Assembly: GCF_005281345.1 (NCBI RefSeq)
Contig: NZ_SZXJ01000054.1
Coordinates: forward strand, 1 to 59,725
Length of the DNA stretch: 59,725 bases
Direction: 5' to 3'
DNA from: Citrobacter sp. wls619
Lineage (GTDB): Bacteria > Pseudomonadota > Gammaproteobacteria > Enterobacterales > Enterobacteriaceae
The position numbers and the translations under genes were made by a program. Below the pieces are notes generated by a model. The model was not told where the DNA came from, made no database searches, and was given only the letters and a program-made list of their open reading frames with translations. Positions 7,153 to 15,939 of the stretch are shown piece after piece (position 1 is the stretch's first letter; each line of letters begins with the position of its first letter).

Positions 7153-7198
7153 TTAATTTTAAAATGAATGCAATCAAGCAATAGCAGAGATGAAAACC

Positions 7199-7381
7199 CT
7201 ACCAGCCGCAGACTTCGTGCTCATTCTCGGTATCGTATGAACGAACCGTATTGACCAGGTCTTTAACCACTTCAGCGGCCACATCCGGAATCAACAGCGT
7301 CATCGGCGCTTCAGTTTCATAATCGACAGACACGCCATTGCTATTATTGGTGACTGTAACGGTGTAGGTTGCTTTACCCAT
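7199..7381 (-). CDS. yoaG: YoaG, small protein of the yeaR-yoaG operon
   Basis: A 60-residue cytoplasmic protein matching E. coli YoaG, whose structure is known but whose function is not. The sequence is beta-rich (YTVTVTNNSNGVSVDYET), followed by a helix (AAEVVKDLVNTVRSYD) and a C-terminal EVCGW. It starts four bases after the yeaR stop codon, so the two are one transcription unit. In E. coli, yeaR-yoaG is induced by nitrate and nitric oxide through NarL and NsrR. Confidence 0.93.
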   Translation of the reverse strand: MGKATYTVTVTNNSNGVSVDYETEAPMTLLIPDVAAEVVKDLVNTVRSYDTENEHEVCGW

Positions 7382-7384
7382 GAT

Positions 7385-7747
7385 TTACTCCTTGCCGGTA
7401 CGCACAACTTTTCGTTGATTTGCGCTCTCCATCAACACTTCGGGCGCCACGAAAAAGTCGATATTAAAATAGGTGTCGTCGGTCATCACTTCGATGTTAT
7501 GCCATTTCTCCGGTGGAAAAACGCCGAACTGACCGGCTTCAATAATCATCACCTCTTCAGGTTCCGGGCTGTGTTCATCTGCAAATCCGAGATATTTGAC
7601 CGCCCCCTGCATCACAGAAAGTCGAGGATAAACCCCGGCACGGGTACCCTTATCAAGGTGGCGTTCGAAAATTCCGGCAGGTGCAGTTTCTTTGTTCCAG
7701 AACGGCGTTGAGCGTGTATGAATATGATTTTGTGGAATTTGAAGCAT
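7385..7747 (-). CDS. yeaR: YeaR, nitrate/NO-responsive cupin-like protein
   Basis: A 120-residue protein of the DUF1971/TehB-like cupin family (tellurite resistance-like fold). Cupin features include VYPRLSVMQGAVKYLGF, IIEAGQFGVFPPEKWHNIE and a metal-binding-type histidine in KWHNIEV. Length and sequence match E. coli YeaR. It is the first gene of an operon with yoaG. In E. coli it is repressed by NsrR and activated by NarL, independently of Fnr. The biochemical activity is unknown; a role in nitrosative stress is inferred from regulation. Confidence 0.93.
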   Translation of the reverse strand: MLQIPQNHIHTRSTPFWNKETAPAGIFERHLDKGTRAGVYPRLSVMQGAVKYLGFADEHSPEPEEVMIIEAGQFGVFPPEKWHNIEVMTDDTYFNIDFFVAPEVLMESANQRKVVRTGKE

Positions 7748-7814
7748 TTTTCTTCCCTTTTCCAGTCGACAACCAGCGAGTCTTACTGAATCGCTGCTAT
7801 GAACAGGGTACGCC

Positions 7815-7849
7815 TCAAAATATATATTTAAAATACCATTTATTGGTTA
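7815..7849 (-). promoter_or_regulatory. Candidate NsrR/NarL sites of yeaR
   Basis: An AT-rich imperfect palindrome (ATATTT-A-AAATAC core at about 7822-7837) resembles an NsrR site. TACCATT-TA-TTGGTTA at 7834-7849 resembles a NarL 7-2-7 pair with three or four mismatches. They lie about 70-100 bp upstream of yeaR, whose E. coli homologue is controlled by both regulators. Confidence 0.4.
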
Positions 7850-7893
7850 TAACCATCCCATCTTTCGATGAAGGAAACAGCTTAATACTGAAA

Positions 7894-7913
7894 GCCCGCC
7901 GTCAACAGCGGGC
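7894..7913 (-). terminator. Terminator downstream of leuE
   Basis: GCCCGC pairs with GCGGGC around an 8-base loop. On the minus strand it is followed by TTTC, just past the leuE stop codon. Confidence 0.6.
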
Positions 7914-7921
7914 CAATAGCG

Positions 7922-8560
7922 TTACGACTGAAGCGTCGCCAGACGCGCGGCAAAACCGACAAAGATCAAGCCAATGAGGGAATTCCCAACTTTAGCCAGT
8001 TTTTTCTTCGTACGAATATACTGTGTCACAAACGCACCGGAGAAAATAAGGAAGCTCAGATAGAAAAAGCTCACTATTTCAAGCGTCATCGCCAAAATAA
8101 AGAACGACAACCCTGAGTGAGTCGCGTTGACATCAATAAACTGTACGAAAAACGAAACATAAAACAGAATGGCTTTAGGATTCGTCAGACTCAGAATTAA
8201 TGCACGTTTGAAAATCGCGCCAAACGGAACTTCGTCTGGCGCCGCATCGCTGGCCTTCGATTTCAGTGTGGCATACAGGATCTTCGCACCGAGATACAGC
8301 AGATAAAACGCGCCGAGATAACGAACGATATTGAACAATACGGGCGTCGTTTTGATAAGCGCAGCTACGCCGGCATAGGCCAGAAACATCAATACGGCAT
8401 CACCGATAAACACACCGCTTGCGGCCAGATAACCGCCCTTCACTCCACGACCGACGCTGTTCTTCAGCACAAATATCGTATTTGGCCCCGGTACCAGCAC
8501 GATAAAAATAGCCCCCACCAGATACGTCCAGTAATTCAGAACTCCATACTCTGCGAACAC
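7922..8560 (-). CDS. leuE: LeuE (YeaS) leucine efflux protein
   Basis: A 212-residue inner-membrane exporter of the LysE/RhtB family; in E. coli it exports leucine and other hydrophobic amino acids. The family signature [17 protein letters not shown] lies near residues 24-40. Six hydrophobic segments are visible, with [18 protein letters not shown] and [21 protein letters not shown]. The start is GTG at 8560 ([11 protein letters not shown], equal to the E. coli N-terminus), preceded by GAGG eight bases upstream; an ATG ten codons earlier lacks this support. In E. coli the gene is controlled by Lrp. Confidence 0.93.
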   Translation of the reverse strand: MFAEYGVLNYWTYLVGAIFIVLVPGPNTIFVLKNSVGRGVKGGYLAASGVFIGDAVLMFLAYAGVAALIKTTPVLFNIVRYLGAFYLLYLGAKILYATLKSKASDAAPDEVPFGAIFKRALILSLTNPKAILFYVSFFVQFIDVNATHSGLSFFILAMTLEIVSFFYLSFLIFSGAFVTQYIRTKKKLAKVGNSLIGLIFVGFAARLATLQS

Positions 8561-8644
8561 GTTAACCTCTTCCTGAAAAAACACATGCACTTGCTGCGAG
8601 ACAATATGCTAACGAATGCGCCAGGGGATGGAAAGAGAAGCTTT

Positions 8645-8704
8645 AGAATATAGCATTCTGTTTCAGTCCGGTTGCAACAGCATTATTCGTTCCAGATTTG
8701 CAAC
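8645..8704. promoter_or_regulatory. Inverted repeats between leuE and ycaC, candidate operators
   Basis: AGAAT-ATAGC-ATTCT lies at 8645-8659. GTTGCAA at 8671-8677 is mirrored by TTGCAAC at 8698-8704. They sit in the divergent intergenic region and could bind a regulator of either gene. The proteins that bind them cannot be named from sequence. Confidence 0.3.
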
Positions 8705-8807
8705 GATGAAACCCACTTTTGCGCCTACCCAATGCCCCGTTTAGCCACTAATGTTTATCAGTAGATTCAGCCCGCAAGGCACCCTCTCATCACATGGAGA
8801 AAGAAAA

Positions 8808-9434
8808 ATGACTATTGCTTATAAACGTCTTGATAAAGATCAGGCTGCCGTACTACTGGTCGATCACCAAACGGGTTTACTTTCACTGGTCCGCGACATC
8901 GATCCAGACAAGTTTAAAAACAACGTTCTGGCATTGGGCGATCTGGCGAAGTATTTCAAACTCCCGACGATTCTGACCACCAGCTTTGAAACCGGTCCTA
9001 ATGGTCCATTGGTTCCTGAGCTGAAAGAGCTGTTCCCGGATGCCCCTTACATCGCACGTCCTGGCCAAATTAATGCCTGGGATAACGAAGATTTTGTTAA
9101 CGCGATCAAAGCGACAGGCAAAAAGCAGTTAATTATTGCCGGGGTGGTAACCGAAGTCTGCGTCGCATTCCCTGCGCTTTCTGCCATTGAAGCCGGTTTC
9201 GACGTGTTTGTGGTCACCGATGCATCCGGTACGTTTAATCCGCTGACCCGCGATTCCGCGTGGAATCGTATGTCATCTGCCGGCGTACAATTAATGACGT
9301 GGTTCGGTCTGGCCTGTGAGTTACACCGTGACTGGCGCAACGATATTGAAGGGCTGGGAACGTTGTTCTCCAACCATATTCCTGACTATCGCAACCTGAT
9401 GACCAGCTACAACACGCTGACCTCCGGAAAATAA
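8808..9434 (+). CDS. ycaC: YcaC, isochorismatase-family hydrolase
   Basis: A cytoplasmic hydrolase of 208 residues in the isochorismatase-like cysteine hydrolase superfamily. The triad is visible: Asp in LLVDHQTGLL, Lys in the ARPGQINAW/KATGKKQ region and Cys in GVVTEVCVAFPAL (about residue 118). The protein matches E. coli YcaC, an octameric enzyme of unknown substrate, over its whole length. The ATG at 8808 follows a GGAGAAAG ribosome site; an upstream in-frame ATG lacks one. In K-12, ycaC lies far away, near dms, so its place here is not conserved. Confidence 0.9.
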   Translation: MTIAYKRLDKDQAAVLLVDHQTGLLSLVRDIDPDKFKNNVLALGDLAKYFKLPTILTTSFETGPNGPLVPELKELFPDAPYIARPGQINAWDNEDFVNAIKATGKKQLIIAGVVTEVCVAFPALSAIEAGFDVFVVTDASGTFNPLTRDSAWNRMSSAGVQLMTWFGLACELHRDWRNDIEGLGTLFSNHIPDYRNLMTSYNTLTSGK

Positions 9435-9457
9435 TGTTCCTGTCAGTGTAATACACA

Positions 9458-9483
9458 GAAACCCGCCAACATCGGCGGGTTTC
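9458..9483. terminator. Bidirectional terminator between ycaC and zinT
   Basis: GAAACCCGCC pairs with GGCGGGTTTC over 10 bp around a 6-base loop. It lies between two convergent genes. Confidence 0.85.
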
Positions 9484-9504
9484 ATTGAACAGTTTCAGTC
9501 GGGA

Positions 9505-10155
9505 TTAGTGGTGCAGCATTTCATCCACCACCTCTTCGCCCTTAAGCTGATAAGGGTAATAGGTTGGCCAGTTATCCATCTCTTCAAGCAGGGCAGCCTG
9601 CGAGGTATTCCCCATAAAGATATGGAAGTGGCTCGACTTACGTGGCGCAATAATGTGATCGCTGAATTGCACGTATTTCGGCGCGTCGCTGCCAGCGTCT
9701 TTACACTCGAACAGGTAACGCACACCTTTCTTACCTGACGTATAGTTCAAAATTTTATATCCGGCATAGTCATACTTACACGCTGCCACCTTTTTACCGG
9801 TATGAAACTCCATTACGCCGTTTTCAATACCAATAGTGTCAACATCGGTCGCGTAACCCTTACGGTAATAGGCTTTAATCTGCTCTGCCGTTTTGCTCTT
9901 GTCTTTCTCCGCTTTCTTTTTGAATACCGGCTCCAGTTCGCCACTCACCAGATACGGATAGACAGACTGCCACATGCCATCCCAGTCGGCTAGCGTACGG
10001 TTCTGCACATTTTTGTCATCAAAAACGCCTTCAGCCGCCTTTTGTTCTATTTCGGTCATTGGTGCACCATGGGAATGGTGACCATGCGCCAGTACCTGAC
10101 TACTAACAAAAAGCATCCCCAGAGCGACTGCCAATTTTTCCACATGCATAGCCAA
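9505..10155 (-). CDS. zinT: ZinT (YodA) periplasmic zinc-binding protein
   Basis: A periplasmic metal-binding lipocalin-like protein that helps zinc scavenging with ZnuA under zinc starvation; it also binds cadmium. The length is 216 residues, as in E. coli. The N-terminal signal ([17 protein letters not shown]) is followed by the mature His-rich HGHHSHG. The domain motifs [25 protein letters not shown] and [17 protein letters not shown] carry the ligand histidines. Two cysteines (ACKYDYAG and FECKD) match the conserved disulfide. It is directly controlled by a Zur box at 10183-10205. Confidence 0.95.
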   Translation of the reverse strand: MAMHVEKLAVALGMLFVSSQVLAHGHHSHGAPMTEIEQKAAEGVFDDKNVQNRTLADWDGMWQSVYPYLVSGELEPVFKKKAEKDKSKTAEQIKAYYRKGYATDVDTIGIENGVMEFHTGKKVAACKYDYAGYKILNYTSGKKGVRYLFECKDAGSDAPKYVQFSDHIIAPRKSSHFHIFMGNTSQAALLEEMDNWPTYYPYQLKGEEVVDEMLHH

Positions 10156-10182
10156 AATTTCACCCTCAAATCATTTGCGAGT

Positions 10183-10205
10183 GAAATGTTATAATATAAC
10201 ATTAC
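10183..10205. promoter_or_regulatory. Zur box of zinT
   Basis: A 23-bp near-perfect palindrome begins GAAATGTTATA and ends TATAACATTAC. It matches the enterobacterial Zur consensus (GAAATGTTATA-N-TATAACATTTC) at all but one or two positions. It ends 28 bp from the zinT start codon, where it would block the promoter when zinc is plentiful. Confidence 0.9.
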
Positions 10206-10232
10206 GGTTTAATCAATATTGTTTTGCGTCAC

Positions 10233-10748
10233 TCAACCATGCTGGCGGGCAATGTTCCAACGGCTGTCAAAATGGGCCTGGTACTGCGCCACAACGTCAG
10301 GCTCTCCACGGATTACCAACACGTTTTCAGAATTCGCAAATTCGGCGGATTTGGCAAAATTAAACGAACCGGTCTCCAGCGTGTCGCCATCAACAATCAT
10401 GGTCTTGTCGTGCTGTATGTGATAGTGATCATCCAACTCGATAGCGATACCGTTGGCCGTCGCAAACGCGATCGCTTGCTGACTGACTTTCCCCTGATTA
10501 CGTTTTTTATCGATCACTGCCCGGACAACAACGCCTCTTTTTTCTGCATCTACCAGCGCCTGAACAATATCCGCAGACTGAAAGGAATACGCCATCACGT
10601 CGATGGTGTGCCGCGCATGATGAATGGTATCGAGAACTAAGCCCCGCGCCGAACCTTCCGGTGAAAAACCTACCTGAACAGAGGCATTTGCCATCGGCAC
10701 CGCGGCCCACAACAGGGTCGCGATCATAACCATCGATTTTATCTTCAT
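10233..10748 (-). CDS. Periplasmic phospholipase-D-family nuclease (Nuc-like)
   Basis: A secreted nuclease of 171 residues with a single PLD domain, which acts as a dimer in the family. A signal peptide covers residues 1-22 (MKIKSMVMIATLLWAAVPMANA). The HKD motif is complete: HDKTMIVD (H-x-K-x4-D), followed by ETGSFNF. VQVGFSPEGSA and MAYSFQSADIV match Nuc of the IncN plasmid pKM101, a non-specific EDTA-resistant endonuclease. It lies just downstream of the nickel-type ABC operon on the same strand, 20 bases past the last stop, but the functional link is unclear. The substrate is probably DNA in the periplasm. Confidence 0.85.
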   Translation of the reverse strand: MKIKSMVMIATLLWAAVPMANASVQVGFSPEGSARGLVLDTIHHARHTIDVMAYSFQSADIVQALVDAEKRGVVVRAVIDKKRNQGKVSQQAIAFATANGIAIELDDHYHIQHDKTMIVDGDTLETGSFNFAKSAEFANSENVLVIRGEPDVVAQYQAHFDSRWNIARQHG

Positions 10749-10768
10749 GTTATTGACCAGTGAGTGGT

Positions 10769-11374
10769 TTAATCTGAGGAGTTATCCGGACAGAGTAGCG
10801 TTCGCGTGCAAATCTGATCAAGCAATGCCTGTTGATGGCTGATAATCAGCATACCTAACGGACGGCGCTGACACTCTTCAAGCAGCAGCGCCCAGATATC
10901 CCGTTGGATAGAGGGATCGAGCTGCGCAGTTATTTCATCGGCAATCAGAAAACGCGTACGCGGGTCGAGCGCCCGCAGTATGGCAATTCGCGCCAGCTCA
11001 CCGCCCGAAAGTTGTCCGGGACGACGTGTTAGCCATTCCGGCTTAATATGCAGTCGGGCAAGCGTTTCTGCATCTGGCCGCCAGGCATCATGAACCGCAT
11101 CACCGGTACTCCGTCTGGGGTTAAAGGTTAATTCCGGATGCTGCGGCACGAGCTGCACCGGGCAATATTGATGGCGCGGCAACGGTTGGTCCTCAACCAG
11201 AACGTCGCCGGATGTCGGCTTTTGCCACCCCGCAAGCACACGTCCCAGCGTTGTTTTTCCGGTTCCACTGGGTGCGCAAAGCCCAATACGTTCCCCTGGG
11301 GAAAGTGAGAACGAGAGATTTTGCCACAGTATTTTACCGCCCTGACGAACGAACACATTACGACAGCACAGCAT
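10769..11374 (-). CDS. Nickel/peptide-type ABC transporter, second ATPase (YntE/NikE-like)
   Basis: A 201-residue ATPase subunit of an Opp/Nik-class importer. Walker A is APSGTGKTTL, the signature is LSGGELARI, and Walker B is FLIADEITAQLD. The ATG at 11374 overlaps the upstream ATPase gene by 17 bases, indicating translational coupling. It is shorter than usual (about 250 residues) because it lacks the C-terminal oligopeptide-transporter extension, as in the shorter Nik/Ynt ATPases. It is the last gene of the five-gene operon; the nuclease gene follows on the same strand. Confidence 0.85.
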   Translation of the reverse strand: MLCCRNVFVRQGGKILWQNLSFSLSPGERIGLCAPSGTGKTTLGRVLAGWQKPTSGDVLVEDQPLPRHQYCPVQLVPQHPELTFNPRRSTGDAVHDAWRPDAETLARLHIKPEWLTRRPGQLSGGELARIAILRALDPRTRFLIADEITAQLDPSIQRDIWALLLEECQRRPLGMLIISHQQALLDQICTRTLLCPDNSSD

Positions 11375-12152
11375 ACCGCTCTCCAAAAAGTTGATTTCTT
11401 TCGGGCAGCGCTCGCCATTGCCGTTGCAGATGTTCACTAATTTCACCGCGCAAAAGCTGTTCCCGGCTGACATTATCCGACACCGTTCCGTGATGTAGCG
11501 CGACAATGCGATCTGCGTGACGTGCAGCCAGAGTGAGATCATGTGTCACCCATAAAACGCCCACTCCCTGCTCACACAGGCCGCGTAGCTGTTCCAGCAG
11601 TTGATTTGCCAGAGGCGCATCAAGCCAGGCGGTAATCTCATCAGCAAGAATATAACGCGCCTGGCTGAGCGCGGCATGACACGCCAGAATGCGTTTGGCC
11701 ATTCCTCCCGAAAGCTGACGCGGGAAAGCCTCTAGCACGGAGGTTTCCAGATGATGACGTTCAAGCAAGCGTTCAATTTGCCCGGCATTCCACGCCTGAC
11801 CGGAAAGCTGGCTGGCTCTTCGTAAATGCTTTTCAATAGACAGCAGCGGATTCAGCGCCTGCACACCCTGCGGAACATAACTAAACGTATTACCACGGCA
11901 TGCCCTGATGTCATTGTTATCCAGCATTTTTCCATCAAGGGTGATATTGCCATGAAAGCGCAAATTTTCCGGCAACAGATCGAGTAGACATTGCAGCAGC
12001 AGGCTCTTACCTTCACCGCTGCCCCCCACTAACGCCACCATCTGGCCCGGCGCAACATCAAAGGAGACATCCTGCAGCAGCGAGGACCATTTTTTTGCGC
12101 CGTACCAGCGATAACGCGCCACTTCCAGCGAAATCTGCCGCAAACTCAACAT
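11358..12152 (-). CDS. Nickel/peptide-type ABC transporter, first ATPase (YntD/NikD-like)
   Basis: A 264-residue ATPase subunit. Walker A is GGSGEGKSLLLQ at about residues 43-54, the Q-loop is YVPQG, the signature is LSGGMAKRI, Walker B is YILADEITAWLD, and the switch His is in WVTHD. It pairs with the following ATPase as a heterodimer on the cytoplasmic face. The start overlaps the end of the upstream permease gene by 7 bases. It is the fourth gene of the operon controlled by the NikR-type operator at 15629-15656. Confidence 0.87.
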   Translation of the reverse strand: MLSLRQISLEVARYRWYGAKKWSSLLQDVSFDVAPGQMVALVGGSGEGKSLLLQCLLDLLPENLRFHGNITLDGKMLDNNDIRACRGNTFSYVPQGVQALNPLLSIEKHLRRASQLSGQAWNAGQIERLLERHHLETSVLEAFPRQLSGGMAKRILACHAALSQARYILADEITAWLDAPLANQLLEQLRGLCEQGVGVLWVTHDLTLAARHADRIVALHHGTVSDNVSREQLLRGEISEHLQRQWRALPERNQLFGERYAVLS

Positions 12153-12958
12153 GTATCACCTCTCAACCATAAACGATGTACCGCCCGGGCAAGTTGATCA
12201 AATAGCATCACAAGGAGAAATAGCATCAGCCCAGGAAACAGCACCAGCCACCAGTCGCCATGACTAATAAACCGCAGCGCATCTGCCAGCAACAGTCCCA
12301 GCGAAGGTTCGTGGGGTGCCAGCCCGAAGCCAAGAAAACTTAACGCGGCACTGTGCAATACCGCATGAGGGAACATCAGCAACGTTCCTGTTAGCCACTG
12401 GGGCAATAGCGCGGGTAAATAGTGATGCCGCCAGCAGTAAAAGTGGCCATGCCCCAGTCGCCAGGTGAGTGTCAGATAATCACTGTGGGCAACGCGTTCC
12501 GCTTCAGCACGTAAAATCAATGCCAGCCGCGGCCAGTGTGTGAGCGCAACCGCCATAATCACCCCGCTTTTCCCGCCGCCCAACGTAAAACAGATCAAAA
12601 TCAGCAACAGCAGGTGCGGCATGGACAGCATCGCATCGGTGATCAAACGCATGACGACATCCAGGCGTGGATGCATCCGAGAAATCGCCGCCATCAGTAA
12701 CGCAATGAATCCGCTACACAGGGCCGCGCCAATACCGATTTGCAGGCTGGTTAGCGCCCCCTGAAAGCAACGAACCCACAGGTCGCGCCCCAGATTGTCG
12801 GTACCGAACCAGTACAGCGCATCAGGCGGAAGATGACGGGCAAGAAGATTCACGTTCAGCGGATTATCCAGCGTGGCCGCGCCATATACTGCAATCAATA
12901 ACAGGCCACTCACGGACAGCAGAAGACGAACAAGCGTCGGCGTCGGGTTATAGAGCAT
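12146..12958 (-). CDS. Nickel/peptide-type ABC transporter, second permease (YntC/NikC-like)
   Basis: A 270-residue inner-membrane permease of the DppC/NikC type. It starts with a cytoplasmic N-terminus and a first span (LLSVSGLLLIAVYGAATL). The family segment PPDALYWFGTDNLGRDLWVRCFQGA lies in the periplasmic loop, and further spans include MPHLLLLILICFTLGGG. The EAA-like loop is HSAALSFLGFGLAPHEPSLG. The start at 12958 overlaps the upstream permease gene by 11 bases; an upstream in-frame ATG at 12976 would add six residues. It is paired with the first permease as the transmembrane channel. Confidence 0.85.
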   Translation of the reverse strand: MLYNPTPTLVRLLLSVSGLLLIAVYGAATLDNPLNVNLLARHLPPDALYWFGTDNLGRDLWVRCFQGALTSLQIGIGAALCSGFIALLMAAISRMHPRLDVVMRLITDAMLSMPHLLLLILICFTLGGGKSGVIMAVALTHWPRLALILRAEAERVAHSDYLTLTWRLGHGHFYCWRHHYLPALLPQWLTGTLLMFPHAVLHSAALSFLGFGLAPHEPSLGLLLADALRFISHGDWWLVLFPGLMLFLLVMLFDQLARAVHRLWLRGDTC

Positions 12959-13922
12959 CGGGTCGCTCCAGCGCACGATTCAGAACATGGACAAACCAGG
13001 CTGAGAGAGAGTTACCCATAAACACCAGTACGGTACTGAACAAGACAATCCCCATCAGTAACGGCAGGTCGCCGCGTAATCCGGCATCGATGGTAGCCTG
13101 CCCCAGCCCCGGATAGGCAAAAACCTTTTCAGCCAGCAACGCACCGCCCAACAGTTCGCCCAGCGAGGCAAACTGTAAACATAGCGCTGGCGTGATGGCG
13201 TGTCGCAGAACCTGGTGTCGCAACAGCGACCACCCCTTGTCACCCTGCGAACGCGCAAAACGGACAAATTCGCTTTTCATCACGCTGGCGATACTTTCCC
13301 GCGTATGCAGCGTAATTTGCCCCAGTCCCAGCAGACTAAGTGCGCAAACAGGGAGAACCAGATGGCGCAAACGTTCAGTCAGCGTTGCCATATCGCTGCT
13401 ATTTCCCGGTTCCCACGCACAACAGACCGGGAACAGCGGCCAGCGCACCGCAAATACCGCCAACAGCAGCATGCCAATCCAAAAGGTCGGTAAGGAAGAA
13501 AGCAGATAGCTAAGTCGGCAGATGGCTTTATCCGGCCAACGGTTCAGGTAGCGGCCGGCAACAAACCCCATTGTCGTTCCCAATAAACCGGAAACCAACC
13601 ACGCACCGCTCAGCAGCGCAAACGAAGTCGCAAATCGCTCCTTAATCACGCTGGCAACCGGGGCATTAAACAACATCGAGTAACCAAGATCGCCCTGTAG
13701 CACGCGTAAGAACCAGTGGAAAAAACGCTCCCACAGAGGTTGATCCAGGCCCCAACGCGCAGCAATACGTGCATATTGCTCCGGCGGAACATGCAGCAAA
13801 TCGTTGCCAATATAGGCCCGGATTGGATCGACCGGCGAAAAGCTGAGCAAGATGAAAGTGCCAGCCGCGACCAGCACTAACAACACCATCAGCCGGAATA
13901 CATGGCCTAAAACAGACTTCAT
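12948..13922 (-). CDS. Nickel/peptide-type ABC transporter, first permease (YntB/NikB-like)
   Basis: A 324-residue inner-membrane permease of the DppB/NikB type. The first span is VFRLMVLLVLVAAGTFILLSF, followed by the family motif SPVDPIRAYIG. DLGYSMLFNAPV is the conserved periplasmic segment, and LLSSLPTFWIGMLLLAVFAV is a typical later span. The EAA-like loop is near HAITPALCLQFASLGELLGGALLAEKVF. The start ATG shares a base with the stop codon of the binding-protein gene, so translation is coupled. It is the second gene of the operon. Confidence 0.87.
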   Translation of the reverse strand: MKSVLGHVFRLMVLLVLVAAGTFILLSFSPVDPIRAYIGNDLLHVPPEQYARIAARWGLDQPLWERFFHWFLRVLQGDLGYSMLFNAPVASVIKERFATSFALLSGAWLVSGLLGTTMGFVAGRYLNRWPDKAICRLSYLLSSLPTFWIGMLLLAVFAVRWPLFPVCCAWEPGNSSDMATLTERLRHLVLPVCALSLLGLGQITLHTRESIASVMKSEFVRFARSQGDKGWSLLRHQVLRHAITPALCLQFASLGELLGGALLAEKVFAYPGLGQATIDAGLRGDLPLLMGIVLFSTVLVFMGNSLSAWFVHVLNRALERPDAL

Positions 13923-15508
13923 CAACGGCAGGTCCAGGTCCATTCATCAAGATTGTTGAGCAATGACCAGCTACCGTGAATTTCCGGTGCACCTTTGCCC
14001 AGATCAATGCACGGATTCGCCAGATAGGTGTGCTGAATATTCAGCAGCCATGCCCATGCGGCATCCCCCTGTACGCCTGCGCCGTGTTTACCATCCCACT
14101 CAACCTGTTGCCAGAAAGGCAGCGCTTTTTGCCAGTCTGGTGCATCAATGGCCTGCTTGAGATGTTGCTCAACCACCGAATTGCTGTAGTAGCCCGGGTT
14201 GTAATACTCCACACCTGCCGCCTGCCCGCTGTAGTGATGGAAAAGCTCCATCGGATCCAGGCTCCCCCAGCCGAACAGCGTAGGATTAGCATGCATATGG
14301 CGTTCAACGGTTTCCCAGCTACCCGACTGCAGCGACACTGCAATGCCTACCGGCTCCAGCATGGCGCGCACGGCCTCGGCTAAATCACGACGGGTACTGT
14401 CGCCGCTGGCATACCACAACGTCAGACGCGCCTCTTTACCGTCTTTCGCCCGTACGCCGTCTTTGCCCACTTTCCAGCCGGCCTGATCCAGAATCGTCCG
14501 GGCTTTATCAGCGTCACCATCTTTGAATGCCACCGAAGTCCCCTGCCATGGCAATCCCTGAACCGCGCTATACGCGGGGATTGCATGACCTTCCATAACC
14601 TGCCCGGCAAGTTGCTTACGGTCAATGGCGTAATTGATCGCACGCCTGATAGCAATATCGGCTGTAATATCGTTCCCAACCGGATAACCATTAGCATCTT
14701 TCTTCCCAGCCGGAACCATTGGGAAAACAATACCGCGGTTTTCTACACTGTCGCGAACCCACAGTTTTAAATTCTGCTGTGCCGGTGCTACCGCCATCGA
14801 CGGCGCAATACGTACCAGTCCCAGTTGACCACTACGCGCTGCGGCGTATGCGTTATCCTCATCGAGGAATACAAATACTAACCGGTTGAAATCATTCTTC
14901 TTACCGGCATACCACGGGTTTGCTTCCACGATCAGTTGCTGCCCCGGTTGAAAGCTCACCAGGCGGTAAGGACCTGCGCCAATCGGATTTTTGGCAAATG
15001 TTTTTTCGTCATACTGTTTTGCCGGAACAATACCTAACGAACCGAGCACGTTCACAAAAGTGCTCTGCGGATGGCTAAGCGTAATTTCTGCCGTGCGGTT
15101 GTCTATCACGCGGGCATGGGTGAAATTCCCCATGTCAATTTTTCCACCACTTTTTGCGGCTTTGTTATAGGTGAAGACCACATCTTCAGCCGTTAGCGGT
15201 GAACCATCAGAGAATTTGAGATCGGGCTTAAGCGTCAGCGTCCAGGTTTTGCCGTCGGCACTGGTCACCACTTTTTCCGTCAGCAGATTTCCCCAGCTCA
15301 TATCCGCATTTTGCTTTAACACAGGCGCATGCAACAGCAGATAGCTGCCATGACTCCAGCCCAACATCGGGTCAAATCCCTCCGTCGGCTCGGGCCCAAT
15401 GGCCAGTTTTAACGTCTGGCCTTCGTCTGCATGTTGCGCAGCGAGGAGTGGCGAGGTTAATGCGAGAGTCAGTGCGCACGTCAGCAGTGCCAGCTTGCCT
15501 TTAATCAT
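13922..15508 (-). CDS. Periplasmic substrate-binding protein of a nickel or metallophore ABC transporter (YntA/CntA-like)
   Basis: A 528-residue family-5 extracellular solute-binding protein (SBP_bac_5). A signal peptide covers about residues 1-23 (KLALLTCALTLALTSPLLA). Family hallmarks include LTEKVVTSADGKTWTLTLKPDLKFSDGSPLTAEDV (split motif at about residues 75-110) and IGAGPYRLVSF. It resembles YntA/CntA nickel-metallophore binding proteins more than E. coli NikA, from memory. The start at 15508 gives the signal peptide; an in-frame codon 15 residues earlier does not. The NikR-type operator 120 bp upstream points to nickel; a peptide or opine-metal complex as the true ligand cannot be excluded. 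Confidence 0.82.
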   Translation of the reverse strand: MIKGKLALLTCALTLALTSPLLAAQHADEGQTLKLAIGPEPTEGFDPMLGWSHGSYLLLHAPVLKQNADMSWGNLLTEKVVTSADGKTWTLTLKPDLKFSDGSPLTAEDVVFTYNKAAKSGGKIDMGNFTHARVIDNRTAEITLSHPQSTFVNVLGSLGIVPAKQYDEKTFAKNPIGAGPYRLVSFQPGQQLIVEANPWYAGKKNDFNRLVFVFLDEDNAYAAARSGQLGLVRIAPSMAVAPAQQNLKLWVRDSVENRGIVFPMVPAGKKDANGYPVGNDITADIAIRRAINYAIDRKQLAGQVMEGHAIPAYSAVQGLPWQGTSVAFKDGDADKARTILDQAGWKVGKDGVRAKDGKEARLTLWYASGDSTRRDLAEAVRAMLEPVGIAVSLQSGSWETVERHMHANPTLFGWGSLDPMELFHHYSGQAAGVEYYNPGYYSNSVVEQHLKQAIDAPDWQKALPFWQQVEWDGKHGAGVQGDAAWAWLLNIQHTYLANPCIDLGKGAPEIHGSWSLLNNLDEWTWTCR

Positions 15509-15628
15509 TCTCTTATCCAGATTTACGTTATTTTTATCTCGTTTAACGAACAATTTACGTTAGACGGTCTCCTGGGGAAGGGATTATGGCGGACAGTCAT
15601 ACCGAAAAAAATGATACAGCGCAGAAAA

Positions 15629-15656
15629 GTATGACGATTTTTAAAAAACATCATAC
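15629..15656. promoter_or_regulatory. NikR operator
   Basis: GTATGA at 15629-15634 and TCATAC at 15651-15656 are separated by exactly 16 bases, the full E. coli NikR operator pattern GTATGA-N16-TCATAC. A further TCATAC half-site lies at 15597-15602. The operator lies between the ABC operon (start 15508) and the divergent TonB receptor, and could repress both when nickel is plentiful. Confidence 0.88.
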
Positions 15657-15867
15657 GACTTTCTAATACCCGGCGCTTTCACGTTCACTTCGCTGAAGTG
15701 GCTAAGCAAAATCACCGTATTTATTCAGCTTTATATTAAATAAGAAGCAATAGTTGCAGGGAAAACTATTCACCAGCTTCGGTTTTTACCTACCTCAAAT
15801 TCATGACAATTTATGTATATTTATTAAAGAAAGACACAGTAAGTGACAAGTTATGTAAATATATAAT

Positions 15868-15886
15868 GATAATTATTTGTATTATC
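15868..15886. promoter_or_regulatory. Fur box of the TonB-dependent receptor
   Basis: GATAAT-TATTTGT-ATTATC has both outer hexamers of the 19-bp Fur consensus intact. It lies about 55 bp upstream of the receptor start codon in an AT-rich promoter region. Confidence 0.8.
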
Positions 15887-15939
15887 ATTTTCATCAATTA
15901 TCTTACTGCCTTTGAATTTTTAACAAAGGAAGTTTGACT

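Noticed and set aside
13355-13380. PurR-like sequence (GCGCAAACGTT) in the permease gene
   Set aside because: It lies inside coding sequence far from any purine gene and lacks the second half-site.
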